The notes: a model not told the origin generated them from the letters alone. Numbered from the stretch's first letter, positions 1 to 10,309 are shown. The stretch is 30,837 nucleotides of DNA from Saksenaea vasiformis B4078 (GCA_000697055.1 JNDT01002351.1:1-30837), one strand, 5' to 3'. Program-made: numbers and translations.

Positions 1-537
1 AACATCTCTTTGACTTTTAGCGTTGCACATTTTCGAAATAAACACAAATGTTACCTTTACTTCTTTTTATTTCTTTTTTTTTGAATCTCTTATAAAATGC
101 TTATGCTAAATGTTACCATTGCTACACCTTGTAATATTTCGACTAATTACTAATTCGTTGCATGCAACATCGTCTTCGTCATTAGAGCAGAAAGAGAATC
201 TTCTCTATTTCGTTTTCTTTCTTTCTTTCTTTCTTTCCTTCGTTCATTTTTTAAGTGAAATATCAAGGAAGGCAACGAACTTATATTCTTCATAACTATG
301 CTTCCATTGCAGTTTTTTTTTTGACATTGCAGAAAGAGTCATGTTAATGATTAGTAAGCTAATTGCTCTCAAGTGAATATTCAAATATTCGACGAATATT
401 CGAATATTATTAACAGTGATTCGAATATACTTATGAATATTCGTTACTGATTCGAATACTAAAAAACATATTCATATTCATTCAAATACGAATATGTACG
501 AATGAATATGAATATTCGAATATTTTGCTGACCCCTA
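1..537. mobile_element. hAT element, right-hand end (copy 1, truncated by window edge)
   Basis: The stretch ends in TTTTGCTGACCCCTA at 537, the same kind of terminus as the right end of the complete hAT at 17193 (TTTTGCCAACCCCTA). The last 160 bases are packed with ATTCG/CGAAT hexamers, as in all other hAT ends here. The flank from 538 resumes a retrotransposon reading frame at a conserved RT position, so 537 is a real insertion boundary. The expected 8-bp duplication would be ATCCAGAC (538-545); its partner lies outside the window. Bases 1-360 are AT-rich with a CTTT run near 215-240 and no supportable gene. Confidence 0.75.
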
Positions 538-1640
538 ATCCAGACAAGGCTGGAATTTAGTGTAATTGCCATTACCATCTTTCTTTGGAGCCAGGGTTAA
601 AGGATTGTTCCAATGACCATGTGGCACGTCGGGTGGTACTTCTCGTATGATGCCATCAGCTTTCCATTTTTCAATAGTTTCTTGTATTATGGGTTTCTGT
701 TTCTCTGCTAGGCGATATTGACGACGAAACACTGTCTTCCCTTCAGGTGTAGGTAAGTACACCACAGCTTCGGGCAGAGTGCAGAACGAATTTGGAGGTA
801 TATTTTGATTGGCATCCATGTAAGGTTTGACACTGTTTACGAAACTGTTGCGTTCTTCTGGTGACCCAGCAGGGGATGCATTTGGAGTAGGAATTTTCTC
901 CTCTGTTTCTTCTGTTTTTTCCACATCTTCCCAAGATGATACCACACCTGTATACCCAATGCCGAATTGTGGCATGAGGTCTGTGCCAATGCTGACATGA
1001 TAACCTCTTGCAATGCTCATGACTTCAAAACGATGTTTAACTATGCAATGATTATAAACTACTTTCAGTTCATCAGTTATTCCCAGACGTTTGGAGACGA
1101 GATTTTTATTGGCTAACTGGATGACACCAGCCGCCTTGTTTATTTTCCAGCCCATTTTGAGACAAAAGTCTAGGTCAATGGAGGAGAAGTTTGCTCCAGT
1201 GTCGAGGAGGGCATGTACTTGCTCATTTTCTATTGTCAAAGGAAGAGGAATTTCATCACAATTAATGTTTTGTTCAGATTTGGAAGCCATATAACAATGC
1301 TTACAGTTTGGACTGCTAGTTTCAGCCAGGACCATGTCCTCAGACAGAGGGCCACTTTCTTCATTTGAGCATTCACTCATGTTGGCGTCCGCATCTTCAA
1401 TAATTCGTTGGGCGGCACGCGTTGCCCACTTCTGGCCTGCAGTTGGTTGCTCCTGGGGGGAGTACTTGAAGAAGGGACACTTGTGGTCCCGGGTGAAAAT
1501 CACCTTCTTGTTGTTTTTTAGGCAATGCCTGCAGAAGTTAGGCTCCTTGGTCTTTGGTCAAGCCTCGTCAGGCTTGTTCTTGTTATATTTGGCCCTGTGG
1601 TTGGGGACATTGTTGGACTCGTTTCTTGGATTTATTTTCA
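538..1640 (-). pseudogene. Zinc knuckle, aspartic protease and RT start of retrotransposon A
   Basis: The frame opens upstream of a C-x2-C...H-x-C knuckle (CRHC, then HKC near 1480-1530), interrupted by one TGA near 1580. The aspartic protease follows with active-site motif LLDTGANFSS (about 1210) and the conserved SIGTDLMPQFGIGYTG (about 975). After a spacer, the RT fingers begin: FRRQYRLAEKQKPIIQETI, then WNNPLTLAPKKDGNGNY. The frame reaches PCLD, the start of the conserved RT palm entry, and is cut there by the hAT at 537. The catalytic RT box is not in the window. Expected product: gag-pol polyprotein of a fungal Metaviridae-type element. Confidence 0.85.
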
Positions 1641-2683
1641 GAGGGTGGCAATGAAGCCAGCAGGTTCTTGCACACCTCGTGGATGTTTTCTGGCCATCCA
1701 TTTTTGTAATGTTGCGCGAGCCACGATTCTACACGCTTTTGGGATTCTGGCACCATGTTGAGCAGAAAGAGATCTACCAAGGCACCTATATTTGTATCTT
1801 CTTCAGCGTCATAGACGCGTTGCTGAAATCTTTGGATGAACCTATCAAGAGATTCACCTTCGCCCTGCTTGCAGGTTAATACAGCACACACGTGGCTGCG
1901 CTTTTGGAGGGGCGTGTCGAACAAGTTCTCTAATGCCTTACACACTTTTTTCCATGTATTTGGTCCAGGTGTAGCATCTAGCTCCCCGAACAATTGTTTT
2001 AACTGACCTTTGCTAAGACATCTGATGATTATGCGCCGCCAGTTATCTTCGATGCTGATGCCATGCACTTCAATGCAAGTTTCGAATTCATGTATCCAAG
2101 CTTCACAGGACACATACATTTTGGCCTTAGGATTACTGTGCCGGGTCCCAGGCAATTCTAACAAAGGCAAGTCATTGGGTACAACTAATTTCTTTTGTTG
2201 CACAGGTGCTCTCTGAGAAGCAGAAAAATTTGACTCTGATTTAGGAGTGGGCGTTGAAACACCACCAAACTCAGGAATATCAGGAAATTTCCTTCTCCAT
2301 AGCTCACAGCGGGTGTCCAACAGTTGTTGGGCCTCTTTTACATGGGCAATAATTTGCTTTATCTCCTGGGGAGGAGTATTGAGATTGGTATCAGCAGCCA
2401 TCCAAGAAGAGTGAAGCTCTTCTAATTCGGACACACAGCGCTGATAAACAGCCAGTGCACGCTGACTAGGAGACAAGTGCACCAATTCATAAGTACCTCC
2501 AAAGGAGGAGGGAGTTTCAGCCAGTTCCATAGGAGCTGGACTGCTTTGGTCCTGCGATTGCAAGGACAGTTGATGCATTTCACGAGCAGGAGCATCCACG
2601 TTGTTGGCAGGGGTGGGGTTGAGGATGGTGCTGGGGGCAATGTCATCCATGGTGATGAAGTCAGGGTTGCTGTTGACAGACAT
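1583..2683 (-). pseudogene. Gag-like protein of retrotransposon A
   Basis: The structural (capsid) protein of a Ty3-type element. I place the start at the ATG at 2683 (MSVNSNPDF), because in-frame codons further upstream lack an ATG. About 366 residues follow, with a Gln/Ser/Pro-rich N-terminus, a central capsid-like part (WIHEFETCIEVHG, then ESLDRFIQRFQQRV) and a basic C-terminus. The reading frame stops at 1583, and the zinc knuckle and pol continue in the frame shifted by one base. The complete chromovirus nearby appears to use one gag-pol frame, so this shift is more likely decay than programmed frameshifting. Confidence 0.8.
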
Positions 2684-2729
2684 GTTGGTGTTGTTGTGGT
2701 TGTTACTGAAAGTATTCACGAAAAAAAAA

Positions 2730-2918
2730 TGTTATGTCAGTTATCTACTGAGTCGAAATGGTGAAGTTCGTGAGACTCAGTGTACTGTTTTATTCTTGTG
2801 AAAAAGAACGAGGAACTGTTTTACTAAAAAATCCCTCTAGATAACCGAATTTAGCAGAGTGATGTGTGATACACTTATTGGGAACTGTTGTGTAGCATTG
2901 AGTTGTTTGGACACAACA
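2730..2918 (-). repeat. 5' LTR of retrotransposon A
   Basis: The block begins TGTTATGTC and ends GGACACAACA on the plus strand: a TG...CA unit with imperfect inverted termini (TGTTATGTC against GACACAACA). On the minus strand it holds an AATAAAA polyadenylation-like signal about 50 bases before its end. As in the complete chromovirus, the LTR is followed at once by a T-run and then the gag start. The next bases outside, AAGAC (2919-2923), would be the target duplication; the partner is not in the window. The right boundary is inferred from terminus symmetry. Confidence 0.6.
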
Positions 2919-4058
2919 AAGACAATTCTTTTTGAAGTTTCACTTGATATTCATTGTGTACAAAAGTTGCTTCGTATTAGGAAAAACCTTACCAGCTACA
3001 TTGAGCTCAGCTGGTGAATTATCCATGGCAATTATGCCAGGAGTGATTGCTGCTGGCTTGTAAACAATGCTGTTCAGCTGCTTTAATACCCGCTCATATG
3101 AGTCTTTCATTTCATCCAAGATCCATGCACCAGTGATCATGAATGACATTAAACTCTTAATGTCAACATTTCCAATATCAATAATATTTACAAATGGCAT
3201 CTTATAAACATTGGTTTTATAAGTGACGTCAATAATAACTACCTCAAAGAAATGATGGGCCTTTTTGATGCTCTGTCTATGACAGAAAAACAATGACTAT
3301 AGTCGTTGATGAAAATCATGCTGATATCTGATGACATAATCTCTGTCATGCAGAAACTCAGACAACTGAGCCATCTTTCCAGACTTGTTGTCCCTCTGAG
3401 CAAACAACTGAGTCCTGATGTTGTCTACATTCTTTGAAAAAATGGTCAACTGACCATCAACTGCACAAAGAGCTTCACTAATCATCTTCAGTTTGCTCTA
3501 CCCTATGATCATTTTGTGTACCATTTCTGTTTGATCATCATCTAGCTTGCAGTGTTGATGAAATACAACAGCAGCCATCACTAACTCATGATTGTGCTGA
3601 TCCACAATCTCCATTACTGTCTAGATGTTACTTATACAGGCCGCCTTAATCAGAAATATGTACTGAGTGTGAAGAGTATCTCTCTTAAGTTTGTGTATCT
3701 TGGAGGTAAGATTTCAGTTGTTGCAAAAAGACCCCTCACAGTGACACTGCAGCCATAAATGATTCACCTTGCTTGAGCATATTGTTACTGCAAAGGAGGA
3801 TGGTCATGTCTCATTGGAACGTCTGAAAGTTTAGTAAATGCTGCATGTTTGCACATCACACGTCATCTCTTTCAAACAACCCCTTCTAAATAAAATGAGT
3901 GCGTCCTCTTTAGAAGCATTTATGCTATTGTACAGCAGTGATCATTTCAATTGATCATATTTCTTCAAACATCAGTGCCTGCTCAAACGTTGTATATTTA
4001 TTTGTCATCTTTTGATTCGAAAAACAATCTCATATCTACAAAACTTCTGGACATCTGC
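2919..4058 (-). pseudogene. MULE-type transposase relic 1
   Basis: Minus-strand translation of about 3690-2930 gives a FAR1/MULE-like order: DQHNHELVMAA and KLDDDQTEMVHKMI, then NVDNIRTQLFAQRD and LSEFLHDRDYVIRYQ, then VVIIDVTYKTNVYKMPF, AITPGIIAMDNSPAELN and KVFPNTKQLLYTMNI. The VIIDxTYKTN and IxxDNxxAxxN motifs match the first two acidic positions of the MULE DDE domain (established family pattern). Several stops and a frameshift near 3295 break it. It is cut at 2919 by retrotransposon A. The outer part (3795-4058) has no open frame and recurs inverted at 10879-11140, so it may be the element's terminal region. Confidence 0.75.
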
Positions 4059-4970
4059 CCTTGTTGTTGTTGGTAGTGGTGGGACATATCGCATGAAGAT
4101 GTTTTTGTTTGTGTATCCTATTATGTCCAAAATAAAATTTTGCATTAGTATTGTTCTTGTTAAAGCCAAGAGAAGCCATGCATATTTTTCATCATTGTGT
4201 AGTATCCAGCTATATCAAATGGTTTAGTGTGATTATAAGCAGATGTTTAATTTAATATATCTGAACTAACTCAGGAACTCCGTTACTGATGCAATCCAGT
4301 GCTATATAAATATTACCACCTAGTGTAGTCTTGATCTCAGGTTCTGATTCCAGAATAAACTCCCCTACACTTCAGTTTCATTGTATCTCTTGTTTTCCAC
4401 ACTTTTATTTCAACCTTTATGACTACACGATACAACACATTGAAAGAGAATGTCTTGACTAATTGGACTTTCATCTCCTTGTGTCAACAAAACATCCAGT
4501 ACAGTATTCAAACCACATTAGCTACCAATTGTAATAGCATGGCCCATGGCCAACGTCACTATTAAACTTACAAAGATCAGATTCATAGGTAAAGGAGATG
4601 TGGGTGAGGAAGCGAACTTTTAGGATGTTCATTAGGAATGGTGAGTACCATTTTTCTTAATGATAAAAATGTAGGGATCCTGGATTTAGGATTCCATCCT
4701 TTTATATGAATGCATCTGTATGTGGAGAGCAAATATATACAAATGGTATTGAATACAATATCACCACTATCTTAATCGTTGCTAACTATGAGCCAATCTA
4801 CATACAAGGTCATGAAGACCTATCTGTAGCATTGCTACATCATCAGCAGTGTAAGATAGAAATGGATTGTGACCAGATGGTATTACATTGTTTTGGCAGT
4901 ATGCATTCTAGTAACCAGCAGTGGCTTTGAGTATATCTTTATGCATTATAGCATTAACCAAGTGGCAATA
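4059..4970. other. Unassigned AT-rich stretch
   Basis: I recognise no protein family here. A 74-codon plus-strand open frame (4706-4930) reads cleanly, but neither it nor its reverse strand resembles anything I can name, and nothing continues it on either side. The stretch lies between a MULE end and a minus-strand gag fragment, so it may hold decayed pol sequence of the latter. Confidence 0.4.
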
Positions 4971-4973
4971 TAT

Positions 4974-5460
4974 TCAGATTTCAGGTAATAAGCCAATCTT
5001 GAAGTATGATTCCATGTAATGTTCATCTGTAACATGTGCTAAGTTGGCAGCTTCCAGGATATGTCCATAATAAGTTTTTGGTGGTTCATTTTCTCCTTGC
5101 ATTATTTCATTGAAAGCATTTTGGTAATTTTGTATGACTTCTTCAGTGATGTACTGTTTTTTCAAGGCCTGAATGGCTTCTGCATATGTCCATGGAGTAG
5201 AGGCTTTCTTTTTAGCTCATTCAAAGAATATATGTATACTTTGTCAAAGTTGAGCTTGAATAATTGCAACTTTTCATTCATCAGATGAGACATTAGTGAA
5301 AGTAAAGTATGCTTCTGCTGTATGTTTGAAGTATTGAAAGTCTTCTCCTTCCATGTCATGGAATTCAACAATGCATTGTAAGTGTAGTTTTGTGTAAGAG
5401 AGAAAAAGAAAAAAAAAAAGAAAAGAAAAGAGAAAAAGAAATATGTCATTCAGTTGTAAG
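4974..5460 (-). pseudogene. Gag-like fragment of a third LTR retroelement (element B)
   Basis: Minus-strand pieces in three frames line up as one decayed protein: FHDMEGEDFQYFKHTAEAYF, then KVAIIQAQL, then TPWTYAEAIQALKKQYITEE, then IMQGENEPPKTYYGHI and ESYFKIGLLPEI. The order of aromatic and Gln/Glu-rich segments is typical of retrotransposon capsid proteins, but I cannot assign a lineage. Two stops and frame changes near 5160-5290 inactivate it. Immediately upstream (5405-5440) is a GAAAA-rich simple run. An LTR-like block and a primer-binding-like motif lie further upstream on the same strand (6323-7340), which supports one element. Confidence 0.5.
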
Positions 5461-5469
5461 TGAGCACCA

Positions 5470-6322
5470 GATACTTTTATAGTCGGTATCAAAGACTTCA
5501 AAGAGTTAATGATGATAAAGGTATCAACGGAGTGATCAGAGATAAAAAGGGAAGCGTGGAAAAAAATAAAGTCAAAGGTGGTAGAAAATCAAAGAGAAAC
5601 AAAGATACACTTGCTTGCCAAAGTAATATCGTGCTGAAAACTGTCTTTATTGTGATCCCTATGAGGGCTATTTATACTAGTTCTAGTCTATGGCTGTTCT
5701 ACAAATAATCATTGTTGTGATGGATATTTAGCAAGTCCGATCCATGAAAAGGATCAAAGTAATCGTGTAACGAGATCAAAGTGATCCCTTCGGAGTAGGA
5801 GTTTGTTTTTGGATTTTCAGGAGTGAGATGAGTGTGTGGAATTGTCAAGATGTCGGAATTGTATTGCAGTAGGTGAGAAAGGTGTCTGTATTGCCAGGAA
5901 GAAGGTCAATTCCAACTGTGTGAGTTGCAGATAGTTGGTCAGTATTGTTGAATATGTCCAGTTTTGAGATTATGTTTTGGTCATTGCGAAATGTTGAAGC
6001 ATTGAGAGCATGCTTATGCTCCACATCGTCGTCTGGGTCTGAATCTTGAGCTGAAGCAGCTTGGCACCTTACAGCGTGGTTTGTAGTTCTGAGTTTCTTG
6101 CAATGTGCTTGCTGTGGTAGCTGAAGCCAATACAGTTTGTTTATTTTTTAGATTTGTCATGTTTGAATTTTGGTTTGTATTTTCGTTTTTGTCATCAGTT
6201 GTAATATTGTTGCAATTTCAAGTAGCTTGAGTCATTATTCATTGTTTTTGTTGTTATTCAGTAATTTGGTTGTAATTGTTGAGTTGTGTAGTAATTAGTG
6301 TTGTTTTGTTGAGTTTCCCTGT
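5470..6322 (-). other. Leader region of element B, non-coding
   Basis: Between the LTR-like block and the gag fragment lie about 850 bases rich in GTTGTT/TTGT words with no supportable frame. The motif AGTGAGCACCA flanks it on both sides (5459-5469 and 6323-6333). A leader this long is unusual for a fungal Ty3 element. I see no gene in it. Confidence 0.35.
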
Positions 6323-6333
6323 AGTGAGCACCA
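6323..6333 (-). promoter_or_regulatory. Putative primer-binding site of element B
   Basis: On the minus strand this reads TGGTGCTCACT, four bases after the inferred LTR end. Retroviral-type primer sites begin TGG because they pair with the CCA end of a tRNA. The same 11-mer recurs at 6473-6483 and 5459-5469, which weakens the assignment. Confidence 0.4.
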
Positions 6334-6655
6334 AGCATATTATGCTGTATTTTTCAGTTACTGTATATGGGTAGCGTTGTTCCAAGTGTTGTCATAGCAT
6401 AAGCTGGATGATGGTGATTGTTGTTAAAGGTATCAGTTGAGTAATGTTCATTGATAGAAAGGTTCAGAATTGAGTGAGCACCAGGTGTAGATTTAAGTTG
6501 AACACCAAGACTTGGTTAAGCAGTAAAGCTTGAAGAAAGAAAAAGAAAGGTTTGAATAGAGTAACTGTTGTCAGTACTGACAATATCCAAGGAGATCTAG
6601 ATAAAATAAAATATGACCATTAGTAAGATCGCTGATATGGTTACCTTGAATCAGC

Positions 6656-6707
6656 AAAGAGTTTCATCAAAGAGTTTCATCAAAGAGTTTCGTCAAAGAG
6701 TTTCATC
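6656..6707. repeat. 13-bp tandem repeat, 4 copies
   Basis: Four back-to-back copies of AAAGAGTTTCATC, the third with one G for A. It lies in the R/U5 part of the element B LTR and is absent from the related LTR at 14218-15306. Confidence 0.9.
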
Positions 6708-7078
6708 AAAGATAAAAAGAGAAATAAAAAGAGGACAGTGGAATTGTCATCGCTTGTCAGACAGAGAGTAAAATAAAAAGAAAATAAAAGAAAAGGAATC
6801 AATGGATTTGGGTTAACAGTAGTTTCTTGGGGATAACCAATGGGGGCGGGCAATAAAAGGTAGTTTGAGAAATAAGAGAAGAACCTTTGGAAAAGACCTT
6901 TTGAGATGGCTTGAGATAACCAAGAGAAGAATATGCTGTTATAACCTAATGTTTTATTCATTAAATTGGAGGAGTATTTATACAAAATAGATCAATAAAA
7001 AATAATTTCACTAAGTGAATGATCATCTAGTCTATCATGGCTCAAATGGATAATGATGGCAGGTAATTGATTCAATCG

Positions 7079-7204
7079 TATGCACTTTGGATTGTATGCA
7101 CTTTGGATCATATGCATCTTGGATCATATGTACTTTGAATCATATGCAGTTTCGATTGTATGTGGTTTCGATTGTAGGCAGTTTCGAGTGGATGTGCCTT
7201 TGGA
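7079..7204. repeat. 16-bp minisatellite in the U3 of element B
   Basis: Seven full 16-bp units and a partial eighth start at 7079, 7095, 7111, 7127, 7143, 7159, 7175 and 7191, with consensus TATGCACTTTGGATYR. Units drift gradually from one end (GCACTTTGGAT) to the other (GCAGTTTCGAT), as expected from stepwise amplification. It lies 100-230 bases upstream of the LTR TATA box on the minus strand. Confidence 0.92.
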
Positions 7205-7550
7205 TAAGGTTTGGGAGTCTTGTTGGGGATTAATACCAGAGGTCATGTGCCATTGTCAGAGTGGATGTCGGTTTGTATAGGATTCCATGAGCCTAATGAT
7301 AAGAACCTAGAGGACTTCAAAGTTGTAATACAACTTTGAAAGATATATTGTGTCAAGGTGACATCTTTTATTGATCCACTTGAAAAAGAACAAAAAAATA
7401 AGAACAAAGTAAAATCAATATTGTAGATAAAGGAAAATAAAAAGGCAAGATTGCCACAGAGTAAAAATCGGCATGCTGCAACGTTGCTGTCACATATCTT
7501 GCAAGATCAGTACATGCTTCTTGGAAAAAAGACATAGACAGTTGTAGAGG
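7205..7550. other. No gene seen; end of the LTR block and flank
   Basis: AT-rich sequence with a short palindrome, CAAAGTTGTAATACAACTTTG, at about 7318-7338. I see no protein family. Confidence 0.3.
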
Positions 7551-7920
7551 AGTTGGAGGTAACATACAGGTTCAGTGCATCTGACCAGTCCTGGAGCAGA
7601 GTAGATGCTAACAAGTGGAAGCAGACTTTCCAGACAATGAAGCATGCAGCACTCCAAATGGAGGTGCCATTAGACATTTGCAAGAAGAATTGGAGAGCAA
7701 GCTTTCTCATCAAGTGCAGATGGAAGAATGCATACAACTGACAAAAAAAGTAAGTTAACTTTCTTATTTAGATCCTTTTATTAATATAAAATATCAGGCA
7801 TATCGCTAGAGATGACTGAAGAGCAGAAGAGACTGGTATTTGGAATGAGGAAGGAGTGAATGCTGATACAGTAAATGAGACAGAAGAAGCAAATGTGCAC
7901 ACTGAACAGTATGATTTCTA
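7551..7920 (+). pseudogene. Exon-like remnants, unidentified
   Basis: A 60-codon open frame with Lys/Trp-rich composition is followed by a consensus donor (GTAAGT at 7750) and an acceptor ending ATATCAG at 7797. That gives a 48-nt intron, the size class seen in the two better supported genes here. After it comes MTEEQKRLVFGMRKE and a stop. Other frames across 7690-7750 give a coiled-coil-like segment (LQEELESKLSHQVQMEE). No frame is clean throughout and I cannot name a family. Confidence 0.25.
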
Positions 7921-8769
7921 GTGCAGCCAATGAGAAGTAATTTTGGTAGATGTGCAATAAAAGTTGCTCATTCTTTTTTTTTTATTGAGTCACTCTTTCT
8001 TTTTTCTTCTTCTTTCTTTCAATCTTTTTTCTTTTTTGTTTGCTTTACACTGTTTTTTGTAGCAACATGTACTATTTGAATGGTTTCTTGTAAGTATCAC
8101 ACTCTATATACTTTGTACTGACTTTATTTCCTTTCTTGCTGGCACCTTTAGCAACTTCTTTACAACAGCCTCACAGTAATAATGTACCTCTTTTGAAATT
8201 CTCCATAACATCTTGTTACTTTTAAGAATTTATAGATAAGTTACTGGCTCATCATAAACATTTTTGTCTTACTGCTAAATAGGAGTCTGGCCTAGTAACC
8301 TCTTACCTCATCTAGTACTCTGCTGTCTCAACATTCATCCAAACTTAAACGTTTGCATAGAGGTAATTGTTTGCTGTGATTGTACTGATTTACAACAGTA
8401 GTCGTTTTTTATGTTATAATGCTACTGGTCTTTTTATAAGTTGACTGACCTCTGCTTTATCTCTTGTTCTTATATGTTTATTTTTAGGTTGGACCTTTTT
8501 TTTTATATAAGTTGCTTTTACTACAATAAAACCATTACTTATATTCTTATAAGATAAATACTTCCTTTACTTCATCTACAAATCTTTATTTTTTGATCAA
8601 AAACATGGTTTGTATAAGCTTTTCATTTAGTCTCAAGGCAGCTGCTTTGAAAAATGGTATTTAGTATATATGAGGTTTTTTAGACAAATAGAAGGTAGAT
8701 AGACAGGAGACCTAGTAGAATCACAATAGCAATTTTATCCAATAAACAACAAATCTACAATCACTACTT
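7921..8769. other. AT-rich intergenic stretch
   Basis: T-rich runs (7970-8040) and featureless AT-rich sequence. I see no gene, terminal repeat or target duplication. Confidence 0.5.
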
Positions 8770-8942
8770 GTTCACTTTTTATTTACTTTTTTTTTGATTA
8801 AAGTAATTACTTTTTTATTACTTTTTTTTTTACTTTTTTCAAATTCAGCAATTACTTTTTTTTCACTACTTTTTTACTCTTTTCCATATTTGGATAATTA
8901 CTTTTTTTTCACTTCTTTGCATTTTTAGTAATTACTGAAAAA
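8770..8942. repeat. T-rich degenerate repeats with AATTACTTTTTT core
   Basis: The word AATTACTTTTTT or a close variant recurs at about 8803, 8850 and 8897, spaced roughly 47 bases apart, and the stretch closes with AGTAATTACTGAAAAAAGTG, which reads inverted relative to the repeats. It may be a subterminal region of a DNA transposon, but no duplication or transposase is attached. Confidence 0.5.
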
Positions 8943-9083
8943 AGTGAAACTTTACTTTAAAACGTAAATTCTGTTCCTATAGCAAATGAGCACTGTAAGA
9001 AGATGGCCTTTTTTAATCATTACATCTTGCATGATCAAAATATATAAAAAATCTCCCAGAAAAAGCAAGCCAATTACAATACT

Positions 9084-9497
9084 ATGGCTTCTTGTATTTC
9101 CAGTTTCACTGTTGCCTCTACTACCTTGTTACATGTCTCCTCAGCTCTTTCTATTGCTGTCTGTTGCATTATTCCATCTCATTCTTTTGTTTCTAGACTT
9201 GATAGATCGTCTTGTCATGTTTCTGTTGATGTTGCCCTTGTTACATCATCACTGGCTCCTTCTTGTCATGTCATGGGTGGCCTTGGTAGCTTGTCATCAT
9301 CTTTTCTTCATTTAAATGATGCCTTGATATCTTCTTCTCTTGATCTAAAAGATGTTTCTATTGTCTCATCATCTTATCTACTTCATCTAGATGATACTCC
9401 TGCTACTTCATCACCTTCCATCTCTTCTGTTGCTCCAGTCCCATCTCGTCATGTTCCTGGCAGCCTCAATAGCCTCAGTAGCATGATATTTAAATAA
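9084..9497 (+). CDS. Serine-rich repetitive ORF, unidentified
   Basis: A 137-codon frame starting ATGGCTTCTTGT. The protein is dominated by Ser, Val and Leu and contains repeats of a module near RHVPGSLNSLSS and CHVMGGLGSLSSSFLHLNDA. The N-terminal 35 residues are hydrophobic and could be a signal sequence, but with no clear cleavage site. A second frame at 9865-10156 repeats the module, so the two may be pieces of one gene. No domain family is recognised. It lies in a TE-poor pocket between AT-rich DNA and a minisatellite. It could equally be a drifting repeat that happens to be open. Confidence 0.3.
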   Translation: MASCISSFTVASTTLLHVSSALSIAVCCIIPSHSFVSRLDRSSCHVSVDVALVTSSLAPSCHVMGGLGSLSSSFLHLNDALISSSLDLKDVSIVSSSYLLHLDDTPATSSPSISSVAPVPSRHVPGSLNSLSSMIFK

Positions 9498-9864
9498 GTT
9501 TAACAAAAGAAAAACAGATAAACATCCTTTGAGACTGTTGGATATCTTTATTTCATTCAATTTATCTGTCTATTTATATTTGTTCAGTCTTTTTGAAATT
9601 CAGATTTAAGTAAACATTCTTCTTTGTAATAGGTGTTCATGATGGTAATTACTGCAGTAGCAGTATCACCTTGTTAATGACCTTGACAATGTCTCTATAA
9701 TTTAGAAATGAGGCATAATCAGTGTTTCAATATAGAGAAGCTTACTGTAAATGAAAATATATTAATCTTGATCTTTTTGTTATAAAAAACATTTCAATAG
9801 GATGAATACTATGACTGTCTACATATACTACAAATAGAATAATAGTTCTTTACTATACTTCTGT
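9498..9864. other. Gap between the two serine-rich frames
   Basis: AT-rich with stops in all frames. It could be a decayed intron or spacer; I see no clean donor or acceptor pair. Confidence 0.35.
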
Positions 9865-10156
9865 CACTTTAGTCTCATCTGATCATGCTTCTATTGGCCT
9901 TGGTAGTTTATTGTCTATTTACTACAATTTAAATACTGCTTCCATTTCTGATGTTGCTTCTACATCTTTTGTTGTTTCAGTTTCATCTCATTATATACTT
10001 GCTGGTCTCAGTAGCCTTGATAGATTATTGTCTCTGCATCTTCAACTGACTCTTTCAGTAGAGCATATACTAGATGAAGAGTCAGAAAAATCTCCAGAGA
10101 AGCATCTAGAGGAAGAGGAAGGTCTTGATCATAACTCTGGTCCTCCAATACAATGA
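9865..10156 (+). CDS. Serine-rich ORF with acidic tail, unidentified
   Basis: The frame opens around SVTLVSSDHASIGLGSLLS, which repeats the module of the preceding ORF (SHxxxGGLGSL). It continues through SVSSHYILAGLSSLDRLLS and ends in a Glu-rich, Pro-containing tail (DEESEKSPEKHLEEEEGL) and a stop at 10156. The first ATG is at 9911. The change from a Ser-rich repeat to a charged tail is more gene-like than random sequence, but I recognise no family. Confidence 0.3.
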
Positions 10157-10309
10157 TTCTGAACAACTATCAAAACTGTTGATGAGATTGATGATTTCAT
10201 CAGTTAAAAAGAGGGCTCATCCAAGCATGAAGTAGTAACTCTTCTTTATTACTAGATATAATAAGTTTAGATCTATCTACTAACAATAACCAATATCATA
10301 TTCTATGTC

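Larger units (their letters stand above)
538..2918 (-). mobile_element. Ty3-type LTR retrotransposon A (5' portion)
   Basis: Read on the minus strand this is 5' LTR (2730-2918), a very short leader, gag, zinc knuckle, protease and the first part of reverse transcriptase. It is cut at 537 by an hAT element; the rest lies beyond the window. Its right edge abuts a MULE reading frame, so it was inserted into that element. The layout and the T-run directly after the LTR match the complete chromovirus at 17782-23592, but the proteins differ enough to be another lineage. Confidence 0.85.
6338..7340 (-). repeat. LTR-like block of element B (right end uncertain)
   Basis: From about 6338 to 7000 this is the reverse-complement counterpart of the LTR embedded in the hAT element (14560-15306). 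Shared landmarks include the terminus (TATTATGCTG against TGTTACGCTG), the CACCAAGACTTGG stretch, the CTTTGGAAAAGACCTTTTGAG stretch, and a core with TATTTATA (6975-6982) 17 bases from GTTTTATT (6951-6958), i.e. TATAAATA followed by AATAAAAC on the minus strand. Beyond 7000, the U3 side, the two copies do not align and each carries its own tandem array. I cannot see a clear outer terminus. Confidence 0.6.

Noticed and set aside
110..295. Open frame in the hAT end
   Set aside because: Low-complexity Phe/Ser-rich translation over a CTTT run; no start context or family.
380..537. CGAATATTCG-rich tracts as a satellite or telomere-like array
   Set aside because: The same hexamers occur only at hAT ends with TAGGGGTC-type termini, so they are subterminal transposon repeats.
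1583..1640. Programmed frameshift between gag and pol in retrotransposon A
   Set aside because: A TGA lies in the pol frame just downstream and the related chromovirus appears to use one frame, so an indel is simpler.
1334..1761. Plus-strand open frames over retrotransposon A
   Set aside because: They are antisense to clear gag/protease coding sequence and have no family.
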